The notes beneath the pieces were generated by a model. The model was not told where the DNA came from, did not search any database, and saw only the letters and a list, made by a program, of their open reading frames with translations. The position numbers and the translations under genes are program-made. Positions 6,102 through 12,171 of a stretch of DNA of 12,171 nucleotides are shown piece after piece; positions within the stretch are counted from its first letter, which is position 1, and every line of letters begins with the position of its first letter. This DNA comes from Anaerolineae bacterium (GTDB taxonomy: Bacteria > Chloroflexota > Anaerolineae > B4-G1 > SLSP01), in assembly GCA_016934645.1 (NCBI GenBank), contig JAFGSL010000459.1, forward strand, positions 1-12,171, read 5' to 3'.

Positions 6102-6833
6102 ATGAATGACGGCAAGACTATCGGAGGAGGGAAGACCATCACAATCGCTGAAGTCCAGAGACGCTTGCAGTACCAGTTTGCGCACCCGGAGCTTTTGGAA
6201 CTTGCCCTGACGCATCCTTCTTTCGCGCACGAGCACCCCGGAGAAGGTGGTGAGGAACACCATAACCAGCGGCTAGAGTTTCTCGGCGACGCGGTGCTAG
6301 ATTTTCTGGTCGCGGCTTGGCTATATCAAAATCACCCCGATCTTCCTGAAGGTCCGTTGACGCGCTTGCGGGCTACGCTAGTCTGCACGATGACATTGGC
6401 TTCCCTGGCACAGCATCTTGGATTGGGTGAAGCTTTACGCCTGGGACGGGGTGAAGAAGAGAGCGGTGGGAATACGCGCGCGGCCAATCTGTGCGATGCT
6501 TTTGAGGCGCTCGTGGGAGCACTCTATCTGGACGGAGGCCTGGAAATCACCTGGCAGCGCCTTGAACCGTGGTTTGTTCAGGAAGCTCGCGTGGTCCTCC
6601 GCACCGGTGCCGACGTCGATGCCAAATCGCGGTTTCAAGAGTGGGCGCAGGCCGATCTCGGTATCACACCGGCGTACCGGATCGTCGATGAAAATGGCCC
6701 CGATCACGCCAAGGTGTTCACAGCCCAAGTGCTGTTGAACGAGCAGGTGGCGGGTGAGGGGCAGGGGTCCAGCAAACGCCTGGCGGAGCAATCTGCCGCG
6801 CAGGCTGCGCTGACCGCTTTAACTGAAGTCTGA
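6102..6833 (+). CDS. rnc: Ribonuclease III
   Basis: RNase III cleaves double-stranded RNA in rRNA precursors and some mRNAs as a homodimer with Mg2+. From ATG 6102 the protein has 243 residues. The signature [14 protein letters not shown] holds Glu59 and Asp63, and the second catalytic pair, Asp132 and Glu135, is in [17 protein letters not shown] double-stranded RNA-binding domain fills about residues 170-240 (SRFQEWAQ to [13 protein letters not shown]). The start is uncertain. GTG 6051 would add 17 residues but sits in the loop of a hairpin (6044-6049 with 6054-6059). ATG 6102 has no good ribosome binding site. A strong GGAGGAGGG (6123-6131) precedes ATC 6138, close to where the family normally begins. 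The gene ends 20 nt before clpC, so co-transcription is likely. Confidence 0.93.
   Translation: MNDGKTIGGGKTITIAEVQRRLQYQFAHPELLELALTHPSFAHEHPGEGGEEHHNQRLEFLGDAVLDFLVAAWLYQNHPDLPEGPLTRLRATLVCTMTLASLAQHLGLGEALRLGRGEEESGGNTRAANLCDAFEALVGALYLDGGLEITWQRLEPWFVQEARVVLRTGADVDAKSRFQEWAQADLGITPAYRIVDENGPDHAKVFTAQVLLNEQVAGEGQGSSKRLAEQSAAQAALTALTEV
6123..6131 (+). promoter_or_regulatory. Shine-Dalgarno-like site inside the rnc 5' end
   Basis: GGAGGAGGG ends 6 nt before ATC 6138, which is in frame with rnc. In the longer reading it encodes part of a Gly-rich IGGGK stretch that RNase III proteins do not normally have. It may mark an unusual ATC start, a former ATG start, or be a coincidence of glycine codons. 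Confidence 0.35.
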
Positions 6834-6853
6834 TTACGAGAGGAATAACGTCT

Positions 6854-9370
6854 ATGATGCGTTTTGACCGTTTTACCGAGCGCGCCCAGGAGGCAGCGCA
6901 GCGGGCGGTGGAGCTGATGACCCGTTATGGGCACAGCCAGGTAGATGTAGAACACTTATTGTTGGCATTGATCCAACAGCAGCAGGGAACCGTCCCAGCA
7001 TTGTTGTTGGAGATGGGGGCTAATCCCGGGCAGCTCTCGGATGCCCTGGACATGTTACTGCGACAGAATACGCGCCCCGGCATCTACGGCGCAGGCGGTG
7101 GACAGCAAATCTTCATCACCCCGCGCGTCAAGCGTGTGCTCGACCTTAGCCAGGAAGAAGTGACTGCCCTCAAGGACGAGTATATCTCCACGGAGCACCT
7201 TTTCCTGGCGATCACGCTGGAACGCAATACGGGCGTTGCCCGTTTGCTAGCAGATAATAATATCACTCACGACCGTACTATGGAAGTGGTGCAAAAAATG
7301 CGCGGCGGCCAGAAACTCACCAGTCCGCAAACGGAGGCGCAGTTCCGCGTGTTGACGCGCTTCAGCCGCGATCTCACCCAGATGGCGCGTGAGCGGAAGC
7401 TCGATCCGGTGATTGGGCGGGAAGGCGAAATCCAGCGCGTCATCCAGATTCTCGTACGCCGCACCAAGAACAACCCCGTGCTCATCGGTGAACCCGGGGT
7501 GGGCAAGACGGCTATCGTCGAAGGGTTGGCACAGAAGATTGCCAGCGACGACGTGCCGGAAATCCTAAAGGGCAAGCGTCTGGTATTGCTCGACCTGGGC
7601 GCGCTGGTCGCCGGAACACGCTTCCGGGGCGAATTTGAGGAGCGGCTGAAGACCATCCTCGAAGAGGTGCAGCGGGCCGAAGGCGAGATCGTGCTCTTTA
7701 TCGATGAACTGCACACTGTCGTTGGGGCAGGAAATGCGCAAGGCGCGTTGGATGCGTCGAATATGATCAAACCGGCGCTGGCGCGTGGGGAGTTACAGTG
7801 CATCGGCGCAACGACGTTGGATGAGTACCGGCAGTATATCGAGAAAGACGGCGCGTTGGAACGCCGTTTCGCGCCGGTTTTCGTAGATGAGCCTTCGGTA
7901 GAAGATACGATCGCGATGTTGCACGGCTTGCGCGACCGCTACGAGGCGCATCACAAAGTGCGCATCTCCGACGAGGCGGTGGCAGCGGCAGCGCGCTTGG
8001 CCCATCGCTACGTCACCGACCGGCATTTGCCCGACAAAGCCATCGACATTATGGACGAGGCAGCCGCACGTCTGCGGGTGGCGCTCTTCACGTTACCGCC
8101 GGACCTCAAGCAGATGGAGGCGGAGATCAACCGCCTGCGCGCTGAAGAAGAGGCCGCGGGCAATACGCGCGACTACGAGCGCGCCGCTGAGGTGAAAACG
8201 CAACGCTTGCGCCAGGAGGAAGACTTCTCCGCCAAGCGTGAGGAGTGGCGGAACCGCCATCAACTGGACGAATTGGTGGAGGCGCAGGATATTGCCGCCG
8301 TTGTCTCAGCCTGGACAGGTATCCCGGTGTATCAGGTCCTGGAGAAAGAAGCCGACAAGCTGCTGCGGATGGAAGAGGCTATCCAGCAGCACATTATCGG
8401 GCAGGATGAAGCCATCAACGCCATCGCCGACGCTATCCGCCGGGCGCGCGCTGGCTTGAAAGATCCCCGCCGGCCCATCGGCAGCTTCCTCTTTCTGGGT
8501 GCCTCTGGTGTGGGAAAGACGGAGACCGCCAAGGCCCTGGCTACGTTCCTCTTCGATGACGAGGATGCATTGTTGCGCATCGATATGAGCGAGTATCGCG
8601 AGGGCCATACCGTTTCGCGCCTTTTCGGTGCGCCGCCAGGGTACGTTGGGTATGATCAAGGTGGGCAGTTGACCGAAGCAGTGCGACGGCGTCCTTACCA
8701 AGTGGTGCTCTTCGATGAGATTGAGAAGGCACACCCGGATGTGTGGAATGCGTTGTTGCAAATTCTCGATGAAGGGCGCCTCACCGATGGCCAAGGGCGC
8801 AGCGTTGATTTCAGCAATACCGTGGTCATTATGACGTCCAATATCGGCACTGCGTACGGAAAACGCGGTGGCGCGTTAGGCTTCGCGCGTGGGGACGATG
8901 ATCAGGATGAGGAGACGCGCCGCAGGACGCTTGCCGCGCTCAAGGAAACCTTCCGCCCGGAATTCATCAACCGGGTAGATGAGATTGTCATTTTTGCGAA
9001 TCTCACGCTGGAGGCTGTGACGCGTATCGTCGATCTGCAGATGCAGGAGGTGCAGATGCGCCTCGGCGAATATGATCTGCACGTCACGTTGACAGATGAG
9101 GCCAAGCGGTGGTTGGCCGAGCAAGGCTACGACCCACAATTTGGCGCGCGCCCGCTGCGCCGGGTGATCCAGCGATACGTGGAGAGCCCGTTGAGTGTAC
9201 AGATCTTGCGGGGTAATTTCGGCCCCGGCGCACACATCTGTGTGGACGTGGGCGAGGATAGCGATGAAGAAGCATTGGAATTTCGTGCCGTTGAACCCGA
9301 GGAAGACACCGAGAGCGTGGTCTCTGCCGAGGCACCGGTTCCTGATGTCCCGGTTGAGGAAACAGCATAA
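6854..9370 (+). CDS. clpC: ATP-dependent Clp protease ATPase subunit ClpC
   Basis: The 838-residue AAA+ unfoldase unfolds substrates for ClpP. In order: double Clp-N domain (about 1-150); first AAA module with GEPGVGKT (212-219, Lys218) and FIDELH (Asp284, Glu285); a short middle domain containing a UVR-like coiled coil (about 415-465); second AAA module with GASGVGKT (549-556, Lys555) and LFDEIEK (Asp621, Glu622); and the C-terminal D2-small domain. The tripeptide LGF (675-677) in the second module is the loop that docks onto ClpP. Together with the short middle domain, this makes it ClpC rather than the disaggregase ClpB, whose middle domain is much longer and which lacks that loop. The acidic tail after about residue 805 is longer than usual. 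It starts with ATG 6854 (ATG 6857 also possible) behind AGAGGA. No ClpP gene or CIRCE operator is seen nearby. Confidence 0.94.
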   Translation: MMRFDRFTERAQEAAQRAVELMTRYGHSQVDVEHLLLALIQQQQGTVPALLLEMGANPGQLSDALDMLLRQNTRPGIYGAGGGQQIFITPRVKRVLDLSQEEVTALKDEYISTEHLFLAITLERNTGVARLLADNNITHDRTMEVVQKMRGGQKLTSPQTEAQFRVLTRFSRDLTQMARERKLDPVIGREGEIQRVIQILVRRTKNNPVLIGEPGVGKTAIVEGLAQKIASDDVPEILKGKRLVLLDLGALVAGTRFRGEFEERLKTILEEVQRAEGEIVLFIDELHTVVGAGNAQGALDASNMIKPALARGELQCIGATTLDEYRQYIEKDGALERRFAPVFVDEPSVEDTIAMLHGLRDRYEAHHKVRISDEAVAAAARLAHRYVTDRHLPDKAIDIMDEAAARLRVALFTLPPDLKQMEAEINRLRAEEEAAGNTRDYERAAEVKTQRLRQEEDFSAKREEWRNRHQLDELVEAQDIAAVVSAWTGIPVYQVLEKEADKLLRMEEAIQQHIIGQDEAINAIADAIRRARAGLKDPRRPIGSFLFLGASGVGKTETAKALATFLFDDEDALLRIDMSEYREGHTVSRLFGAPPGYVGYDQGGQLTEAVRRRPYQVVLFDEIEKAHPDVWNALLQILDEGRLTDGQGRSVDFSNTVVIMTSNIGTAYGKRGGALGFARGDDDQDEETRRRTLAALKETFRPEFINRVDEIVIFANLTLEAVTRIVDLQMQEVQMRLGEYDLHVTLTDEAKRWLAEQGYDPQFGARPLRRVIQRYVESPLSVQILRGNFGPGAHICVDVGEDSDEEALEFRAVEPEEDTESVVSAEAPVPDVPVEETA

Positions 9371-9374
9371 GACT

Positions 9375-9434
9375 CTATCCGAAAATTGTGCTTGCGAGCG
9401 TTTTTTGGTGCGTCAACGCCGAATTCTCGGATAG
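9375..9434. repeat. 60-bp inverted-repeat unit just after clpC
   Basis: The left arm CTATCCGAAAATT (9375-9387) and right arm AATTCTCGGATAG (9422-9434) match at 12 of 13 positions and enclose 34 nt. TA dinucleotides lie one base in from each end (9376-9377 and 9432-9433), as would flank a TA-targeting miniature element. It begins 4 nt after the clpC stop, so it could also act as a transcript-end hairpin, although there is no T-run after it. Confidence 0.4.
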
Positions 9435-9526
9435 GTTCTAATCATCTCGATCTGTGGGCATTGATCGTCGGTCAAGCAGGAGATGATACTCAAGAGCCCT
9501 GGGGCGCAATGTGATATTTTGCATCT

Positions 9527-9559
9527 GCAACAAGGTTCTTTTCCCTCTAGCCTTGTTGC
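9527..9559. repeat. 9-bp perfect inverted repeat overlapping a possible promoter
   Basis: GCAACAAGG (9527-9535) pairs perfectly with CCTTGTTGC (9551-9559) around a pyrimidine-rich 15-nt loop. The right arm overlaps the -35-like TTGCTA at 9556-9561, so an operator is possible. No T-run follows. Confidence 0.4.
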
Positions 9560-9587
9560 TAATCTTGTAATATGGTGTATATCATGA

Positions 9588-9611
9588 AGCAGGTACCTTT
9601 AGGTGTCTGCT
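9588..9611 (+). promoter_or_regulatory. Leader hairpin upstream of the BMP lipoprotein
   Basis: AGCAGGTACC (9588-9597) pairs with GGTGTCTGCT (9602-9611) over 10 bp, including one G-U and one U-G pair, around a TTTA loop. The G-U pairs suggest it acts as RNA, in the leader of the transporter transcript if the proposed promoter at 9556-9583 is right. Confidence 0.35.
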
Positions 9612-9743
9612 GGTTCTGAGTACACTCAACATATCCCGGGTAGGTCGCGAAGGAGGTGGTGCAATCGCAGGAGACACGTAGAGAGCGCATGCACAGCTTT
9701 TGATTTTCAAATCTCGTAACCAATCTATTAAAGGAGGAGTCCT

Positions 9744-10796
9744 ATGTTGAAGAAGTTGTGGGTTTTGCTAAGCCTGGTGCTGGTCGCCAGCATGCTGTTG
9801 GTGGGTTGCGGTGGTGGCGGTGCGGGTGACAAGCTCAAGGTCGGTATGATCACCGATGCTGGTGGTATTGATGACAAGTCCTTCAATGCCACCTCGTGGA
9901 AGGGTGTGGAGCAAGCTGTCAGTGAACTGAAGGTGGATGGTAGCTATTTGGAGTCTGAACAGCAGACCGATTATGCCACGAACCTTGCCCAGTATGTCAA
10001 TCAGGAAGCCGATCTGATCATCACCGTGGGTTTCCTGCTGGCGGATGACACTGCGGATTTCGCTGCCCGCTATCCCGATACCAATTTTGCTATCGTGGAC
10101 TTCCCTTCACTGGGTGACAACGTGCGTGGTTTGACGTTCAGCACCGACGAAGCGGCCTTCATGGCCGGCTACGCGGCGGCGGCGGCGACCAAGACCGGTA
10201 AAGTTGCTACCTTCGGGGGCATCAACATCCCCACCGTTGCTATTTTCATGGTGGGCTTTGAGTACGGTGTGGACTATTACAACCAGCAACACGGTACCAG
10301 TGTTGAGGTACTGGGTTGGGACACTGCCGCGAACGATGGTGTTTTCGTGGGCAACTTCGATTCCACTGACGATGGGCGCCGCGTTGCGGAGACCTTCATG
10401 AATGAAGGTGCCGATATCGTCATGCCGGTGGCCGGTCCCGTGGGTTTGGGCTCTGCGCAGGCAGTCAAGGAACGCGGTAATGCCTGGGTCATTGGCGTGG
10501 ACACCGACTGGACGGTGAGCGCGGCGGAGTACAAGGACGTCGTCCTGACCAGCGTGCTCAAGAACATGGATGTTGCTGTTTTCGATACCATCAAGACCGT
10601 GCAAGCCGATGATTTTCCAGGCTTCGCTGGTGAGACCTACGTCGGTACGTTGGCGAATGACGGTGTGGGTATAGCTGATGTTGCTTCTGGCACTGTATCC
10701 GCTGACGTTTTAGCCGAACTGGATGATATCAAGGCCGATATCATCGCTGGTAACATCAAGACCGGTTGGGCGGAGTATTCCGCCAGCTTGGAGTGA
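9744..10796 (+). CDS. BMP/PnrA-type nucleoside-binding lipoprotein
   Basis: The 350-residue protein is the substrate-binding component of a nucleoside-type ABC importer, held to the outer face of the membrane by a lipid anchor. The signal peptide has KK at residues 3-4, a hydrophobic core, and a lipobox LVGC with lipidated Cys22. A glycine-rich linker follows. The mature part opens with the family hallmark DAGGIDDKSFNATSW (about 38-52). It continues with typical blocks: TVGFLLADDTADFA, GLTFSTDEAAFMAGYAA, PVAGPVGLGSAQA and GVDTDW. This is the BMP family that includes Treponema PnrA (purine nucleosides) and Bacillus BmpA/YufN. It starts at ATG 9744 behind a perfect AAGGAGG with 6-nt spacing. 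A terminator follows, then the matching ATPase gene, so the binding protein is probably made in excess. The exact ligand is not determined by sequence. Confidence 0.92.
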   Translation: MLKKLWVLLSLVLVASMLLVGCGGGGAGDKLKVGMITDAGGIDDKSFNATSWKGVEQAVSELKVDGSYLESEQQTDYATNLAQYVNQEADLIITVGFLLADDTADFAARYPDTNFAIVDFPSLGDNVRGLTFSTDEAAFMAGYAAAAATKTGKVATFGGINIPTVAIFMVGFEYGVDYYNQQHGTSVEVLGWDTAANDGVFVGNFDSTDDGRRVAETFMNEGADIVMPVAGPVGLGSAQAVKERGNAWVIGVDTDWTVSAAEYKDVVLTSVLKNMDVAVFDTIKTVQADDFPGFAGETYVGTLANDGVGIADVASGTVSADVLAELDDIKADIIAGNIKTGWAEYSASLE

Positions 10797-10808
10797 GTTG
10801 TGCCGAGA

Positions 10809-10838
10809 GGCGCGATCGAATATGATCGCGCCTTTTTT
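10809..10838 (+). terminator. Intrinsic terminator after the BMP lipoprotein gene
   Basis: GGCGCGATC (10809-10817) pairs perfectly with GATCGCGCC (10824-10832) around a 6-nt loop and is followed by TTTTTT (10833-10838). It starts 12 nt after the stop codon. Partial read-through would lower expression of the downstream transporter genes relative to the binding protein. Confidence 0.85.
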
Positions 10839-10849
10839 CTAGTTTGATG

Positions 10850-10889
10850 GTTTTTTGGCTGCGAGGTTATCGCCTCGCAGCCAAAAAAC
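10850..10889. repeat. 17-bp perfect palindrome between transporter genes
   Basis: The arms 10850-10866 and 10873-10889 pair perfectly around TTATCG. The base of the stem is T6 on the left and A6 on the right. On both strands the stem is followed by A-rich rather than T-rich sequence, so it is not a normal terminator. It may stabilise a 3' end, or be a palindromic repeat. Confidence 0.6.
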
Positions 10890-10914
10890 ACCTCTCTGGT
10901 AGCGATTTCCAGGG

Positions 10915-10954
10915 CCGAGACACAGGGTTCTCCTCAAAAACCCGGTGATCTCGG
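10915..10954 (+). promoter_or_regulatory. Leader hairpin directly upstream of the ABC ATPase gene
   Basis: CCGAGACAC (10915-10923) and GGGTT (10925-10929) pair with AACCC (10939-10943), GTG (10945-10947) and TCTCGG (10949-10954). This gives 14 base pairs with one mismatch and one bulged A. It ends 12 nt before the ribosome binding site AAGGAGG (10967-10973). The direct repeat GCGATTT flanks it at 10902-10908 and 10957-10963. A role in setting ATPase translation or in transcript processing is inferred only from position. Confidence 0.45.
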
Positions 10955-10978
10955 TGGCGATTTTCGAAGGAGGAAGCT

Positions 10979-12171
10979 ATGCCCCCTGTTTTGGAACTGA
11001 AAGGTATTACGAAACATTTTCCTGGGGTGTTGGCGAATGACCACATTGATCTGACCCTGGAAGAAGGCAAGGTCCTGGCGCTGTTGGGGGAAAATGGGGC
11101 CGGGAAGAGCACATTGATGAACATCCTCTACGGTTTGTACACGCCGGATGAGGGCGAAATCTTTGTGCGTGGCCAGAAGGCCGACATTCAAGGCCCAGGG
11201 GATGCAATTGCGTTGGGGATCGGCATGGTGCACCAGCACTTTATGCTTGTGCCAGTACTGACCGTAACCGAGAACGTGATGCTCGGCATGGAATCTATCA
11301 AGAACAGACTGTTTCTCGATCGTGAAGTGGCCGCCAAGCGGATTCACGATATCTCTGAGCAGTATGGCCTGGAGGTAGATCCTTATGCGCTAGTGGGCGA
11401 TTTGCCCGTGGGCATCCAGCAGCGGGTGGAGATCATCAAGTTGCTTTACCGCCAGGCCGACATTCTTATTTTGGACGAGCCGACCGCAGTATTGACACCT
11501 CAAGAGGTGCACGGACTTTTTCGGGTTATCCGTTCTCTGCTCGCTAAAGGTAAGTCCATTATCTTTATCACCCACAAATTGAAAGAAGTCCTCGAAATCT
11601 CCGATAATATCTTGGTGTTGCGCGGGGGCCGCGTAGCTGGCTCGGCGCTGCCACAGGAAAGCAATGAGCGTAGTCTCGCTTCGTTGATGGTGGGTCGCGA
11701 GGTGATTCTCACCGTGCCGAAGGAGAAAGCGCAACCCAAGGATCCGGTGCTGGAAGTAGAGAACTTGCGCGTTATGGGAGAGGGGACGCACGTCGCCGTC
11801 CGCGGTATCTCCTTCGATGTGCGCGCAGGTGAGATCGTGGGTGTGGCCGGTGTCCAGGGCAACGGGCAGACCGAGTTGGTGGAATCGTTGACCGGATTGC
11901 GCCCAGCGCAGAGTGGTGTGGTGCGACTGCTGGGCAAGGATGTGACCCGCGCCTCGCCACGTGTGATCACGGAGGCGGGTACGGCGCATATCCCCGAAGA
12001 CCGGCAGCTTGATGGCCTGGTGCTCGGTTATCCCATCGCCGACAATTTGATTCTGAATACGTATTACCTTCCTCCTGTTGCGCAGGGTGTGGTCATGCAG
12101 GAGGCGGCGATCAAGGAGCGTGCCGAACGTCTGGTAGAAGAATATGACGTCCGCACGCCTAGCATTTTGAC
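10979..12171 (+). CDS. Nucleoside-type ABC transporter ATPase, double NBD (3' end outside window)
   Basis: The 397 complete codons visible are the start of a protein usually about 510 residues long; no stop occurs before the window ends. It energises uptake of the ligand bound by the upstream BMP lipoprotein. The first nucleotide-binding domain is complete: GENGAGKS (37-44, Lys43), Q-loop at about residue 85 in MVHQHFMLVP, signature LPVGIQQRVEI, ILDEPTAVLTP (Asp166, Glu167) and switch His199. The second domain begins at about 255 and has a degenerate Walker A, GVQGNGQ (291-297), lacking the GKS. This is normal in the RbsA/YufO group and not a mutation. A later AHIPEDRQLDGLV segment also fits that group. 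The start is ATG 10979 behind AAGGAGG with 5-nt spacing. Two permease genes (NupP/NupQ-like) would be expected next. Confidence 0.93.
   Translation, partial: MPPVLELKGITKHFPGVLANDHIDLTLEEGKVLALLGENGAGKSTLMNILYGLYTPDEGEIFVRGQKADIQGPGDAIALGIGMVHQHFMLVPVLTVTENVMLGMESIKNRLFLDREVAAKRIHDISEQYGLEVDPYALVGDLPVGIQQRVEIIKLLYRQADILILDEPTAVLTPQEVHGLFRVIRSLLAKGKSIIFITHKLKEVLEISDNILVLRGGRVAGSALPQESNERSLASLMVGREVILTVPKEKAQPKDPVLEVENLRVMGEGTHVAVRGISFDVRAGEIVGVAGVQGNGQTELVESLTGLRPAQSGVVRLLGKDVTRASPRVITEAGTAHIPEDRQLDGLVLGYPIADNLILNTYYLPPVAQGVVMQEAAIKERAERLVEEYDVRTPSIL

Larger units (their letters stand above)
9371..9743. other. 373-bp gap between clpC and the BMP lipoprotein gene
   Basis: No gene was found. 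The gap is dense in inverted repeats: 9375-9434, ATCATCTC (9441-9448) with GAGATGAT (9480-9487), 9527-9559, 9588-9611 and TGAGT-AC-ACTCA (9617-9628). A promoter-like TTGCTA (9556-9561) and TATATC (9578-9583) are 16 bp apart (4 of 6 each), which would give a leader of about 155 nt. No match to the purine riboswitch core or another riboswitch I could recognise was seen. Confidence 0.6.

Noticed and set aside
6854..9370. Annotation as ClpB disaggregase
   Set aside because: The middle domain is short and a ClpP-docking LGF loop is present, both of which point to ClpC.
9484..9743. Purine riboswitch ahead of the nucleoside transporter
   Set aside because: The conserved three-way junction core and its loop sequences could not be found.
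11849..11869. Broken second Walker A in the ABC ATPase taken as a pseudogene sign
   Set aside because: A degenerate second site is normal in this double-domain sugar/nucleoside ATPase group, and the frame is open.

Overview
The window looks like a housekeeping stretch from a bacterial chromosome, probably Chloroflexota (Anaerolineae-like). That placement rests only on the protein mix and their general character (M42 peptidase, TruD, FtsH, ECF sigma factor with a small membrane partner, RNase III, ClpC, BMP-type nucleoside transporter); no rRNA or other phylogenetic marker is present. Every gene lies on the + strand, and most have a strong AGGAGG-type ribosome binding site.

Layout: 3-94 is a short non-autonomous transposon-like repeat (element A, copy 1). 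127-1170 is an M42 metallo-aminopeptidase. 1169-1345 is an unusual spacer made of an 8-bp-period AGTC/GACT array interrupted by a second miniature inverted-repeat element (element B). 1360-2451 is truD, 2541-4370 is ftsH. 4411-4560 is a regulatory leader with a 12-bp inverted repeat and an extended -10 promoter. 4561-5136 is an ECF sigma factor overlapping a small single-pass membrane protein (5126-5458), a candidate anti-sigma factor. 5459-6101 is a 640-bp gap with two terminator-type hairpins, element A copy 2 and a probable rnc promoter. 6102-6833 is RNase III and 6854-9370 is ClpC, 20 nt apart and probably co-transcribed. 9371-9743 is a gap rich in inverted repeats. 9744-10796 is a BMP/PnrA-type substrate-binding lipoprotein, followed by a terminator and two further hairpins. 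10979-12171 is the 5' part of its nucleoside-type ABC ATPase, which runs off the window.

The coding content is ordinary: two ATP-dependent proteases or unfoldases (FtsH at the membrane, ClpC in the cytoplasm), RNA processing and modification (RNase III, TruD), one sigma regulatory unit, and nucleoside uptake. The most unusual signal is non-coding. A period-8 AGTC array switches to its reverse complement GACT around position 1300, in near-exact register. A CTAG-flanked miniature element has inserted into it, and removing that element on paper restores the array spacing. A different 89-bp miniature element occurs twice, 5.8 kb apart, each copy with TNA-type flanking direct repeats and an internal hairpin closed by a GNRA tetraloop.
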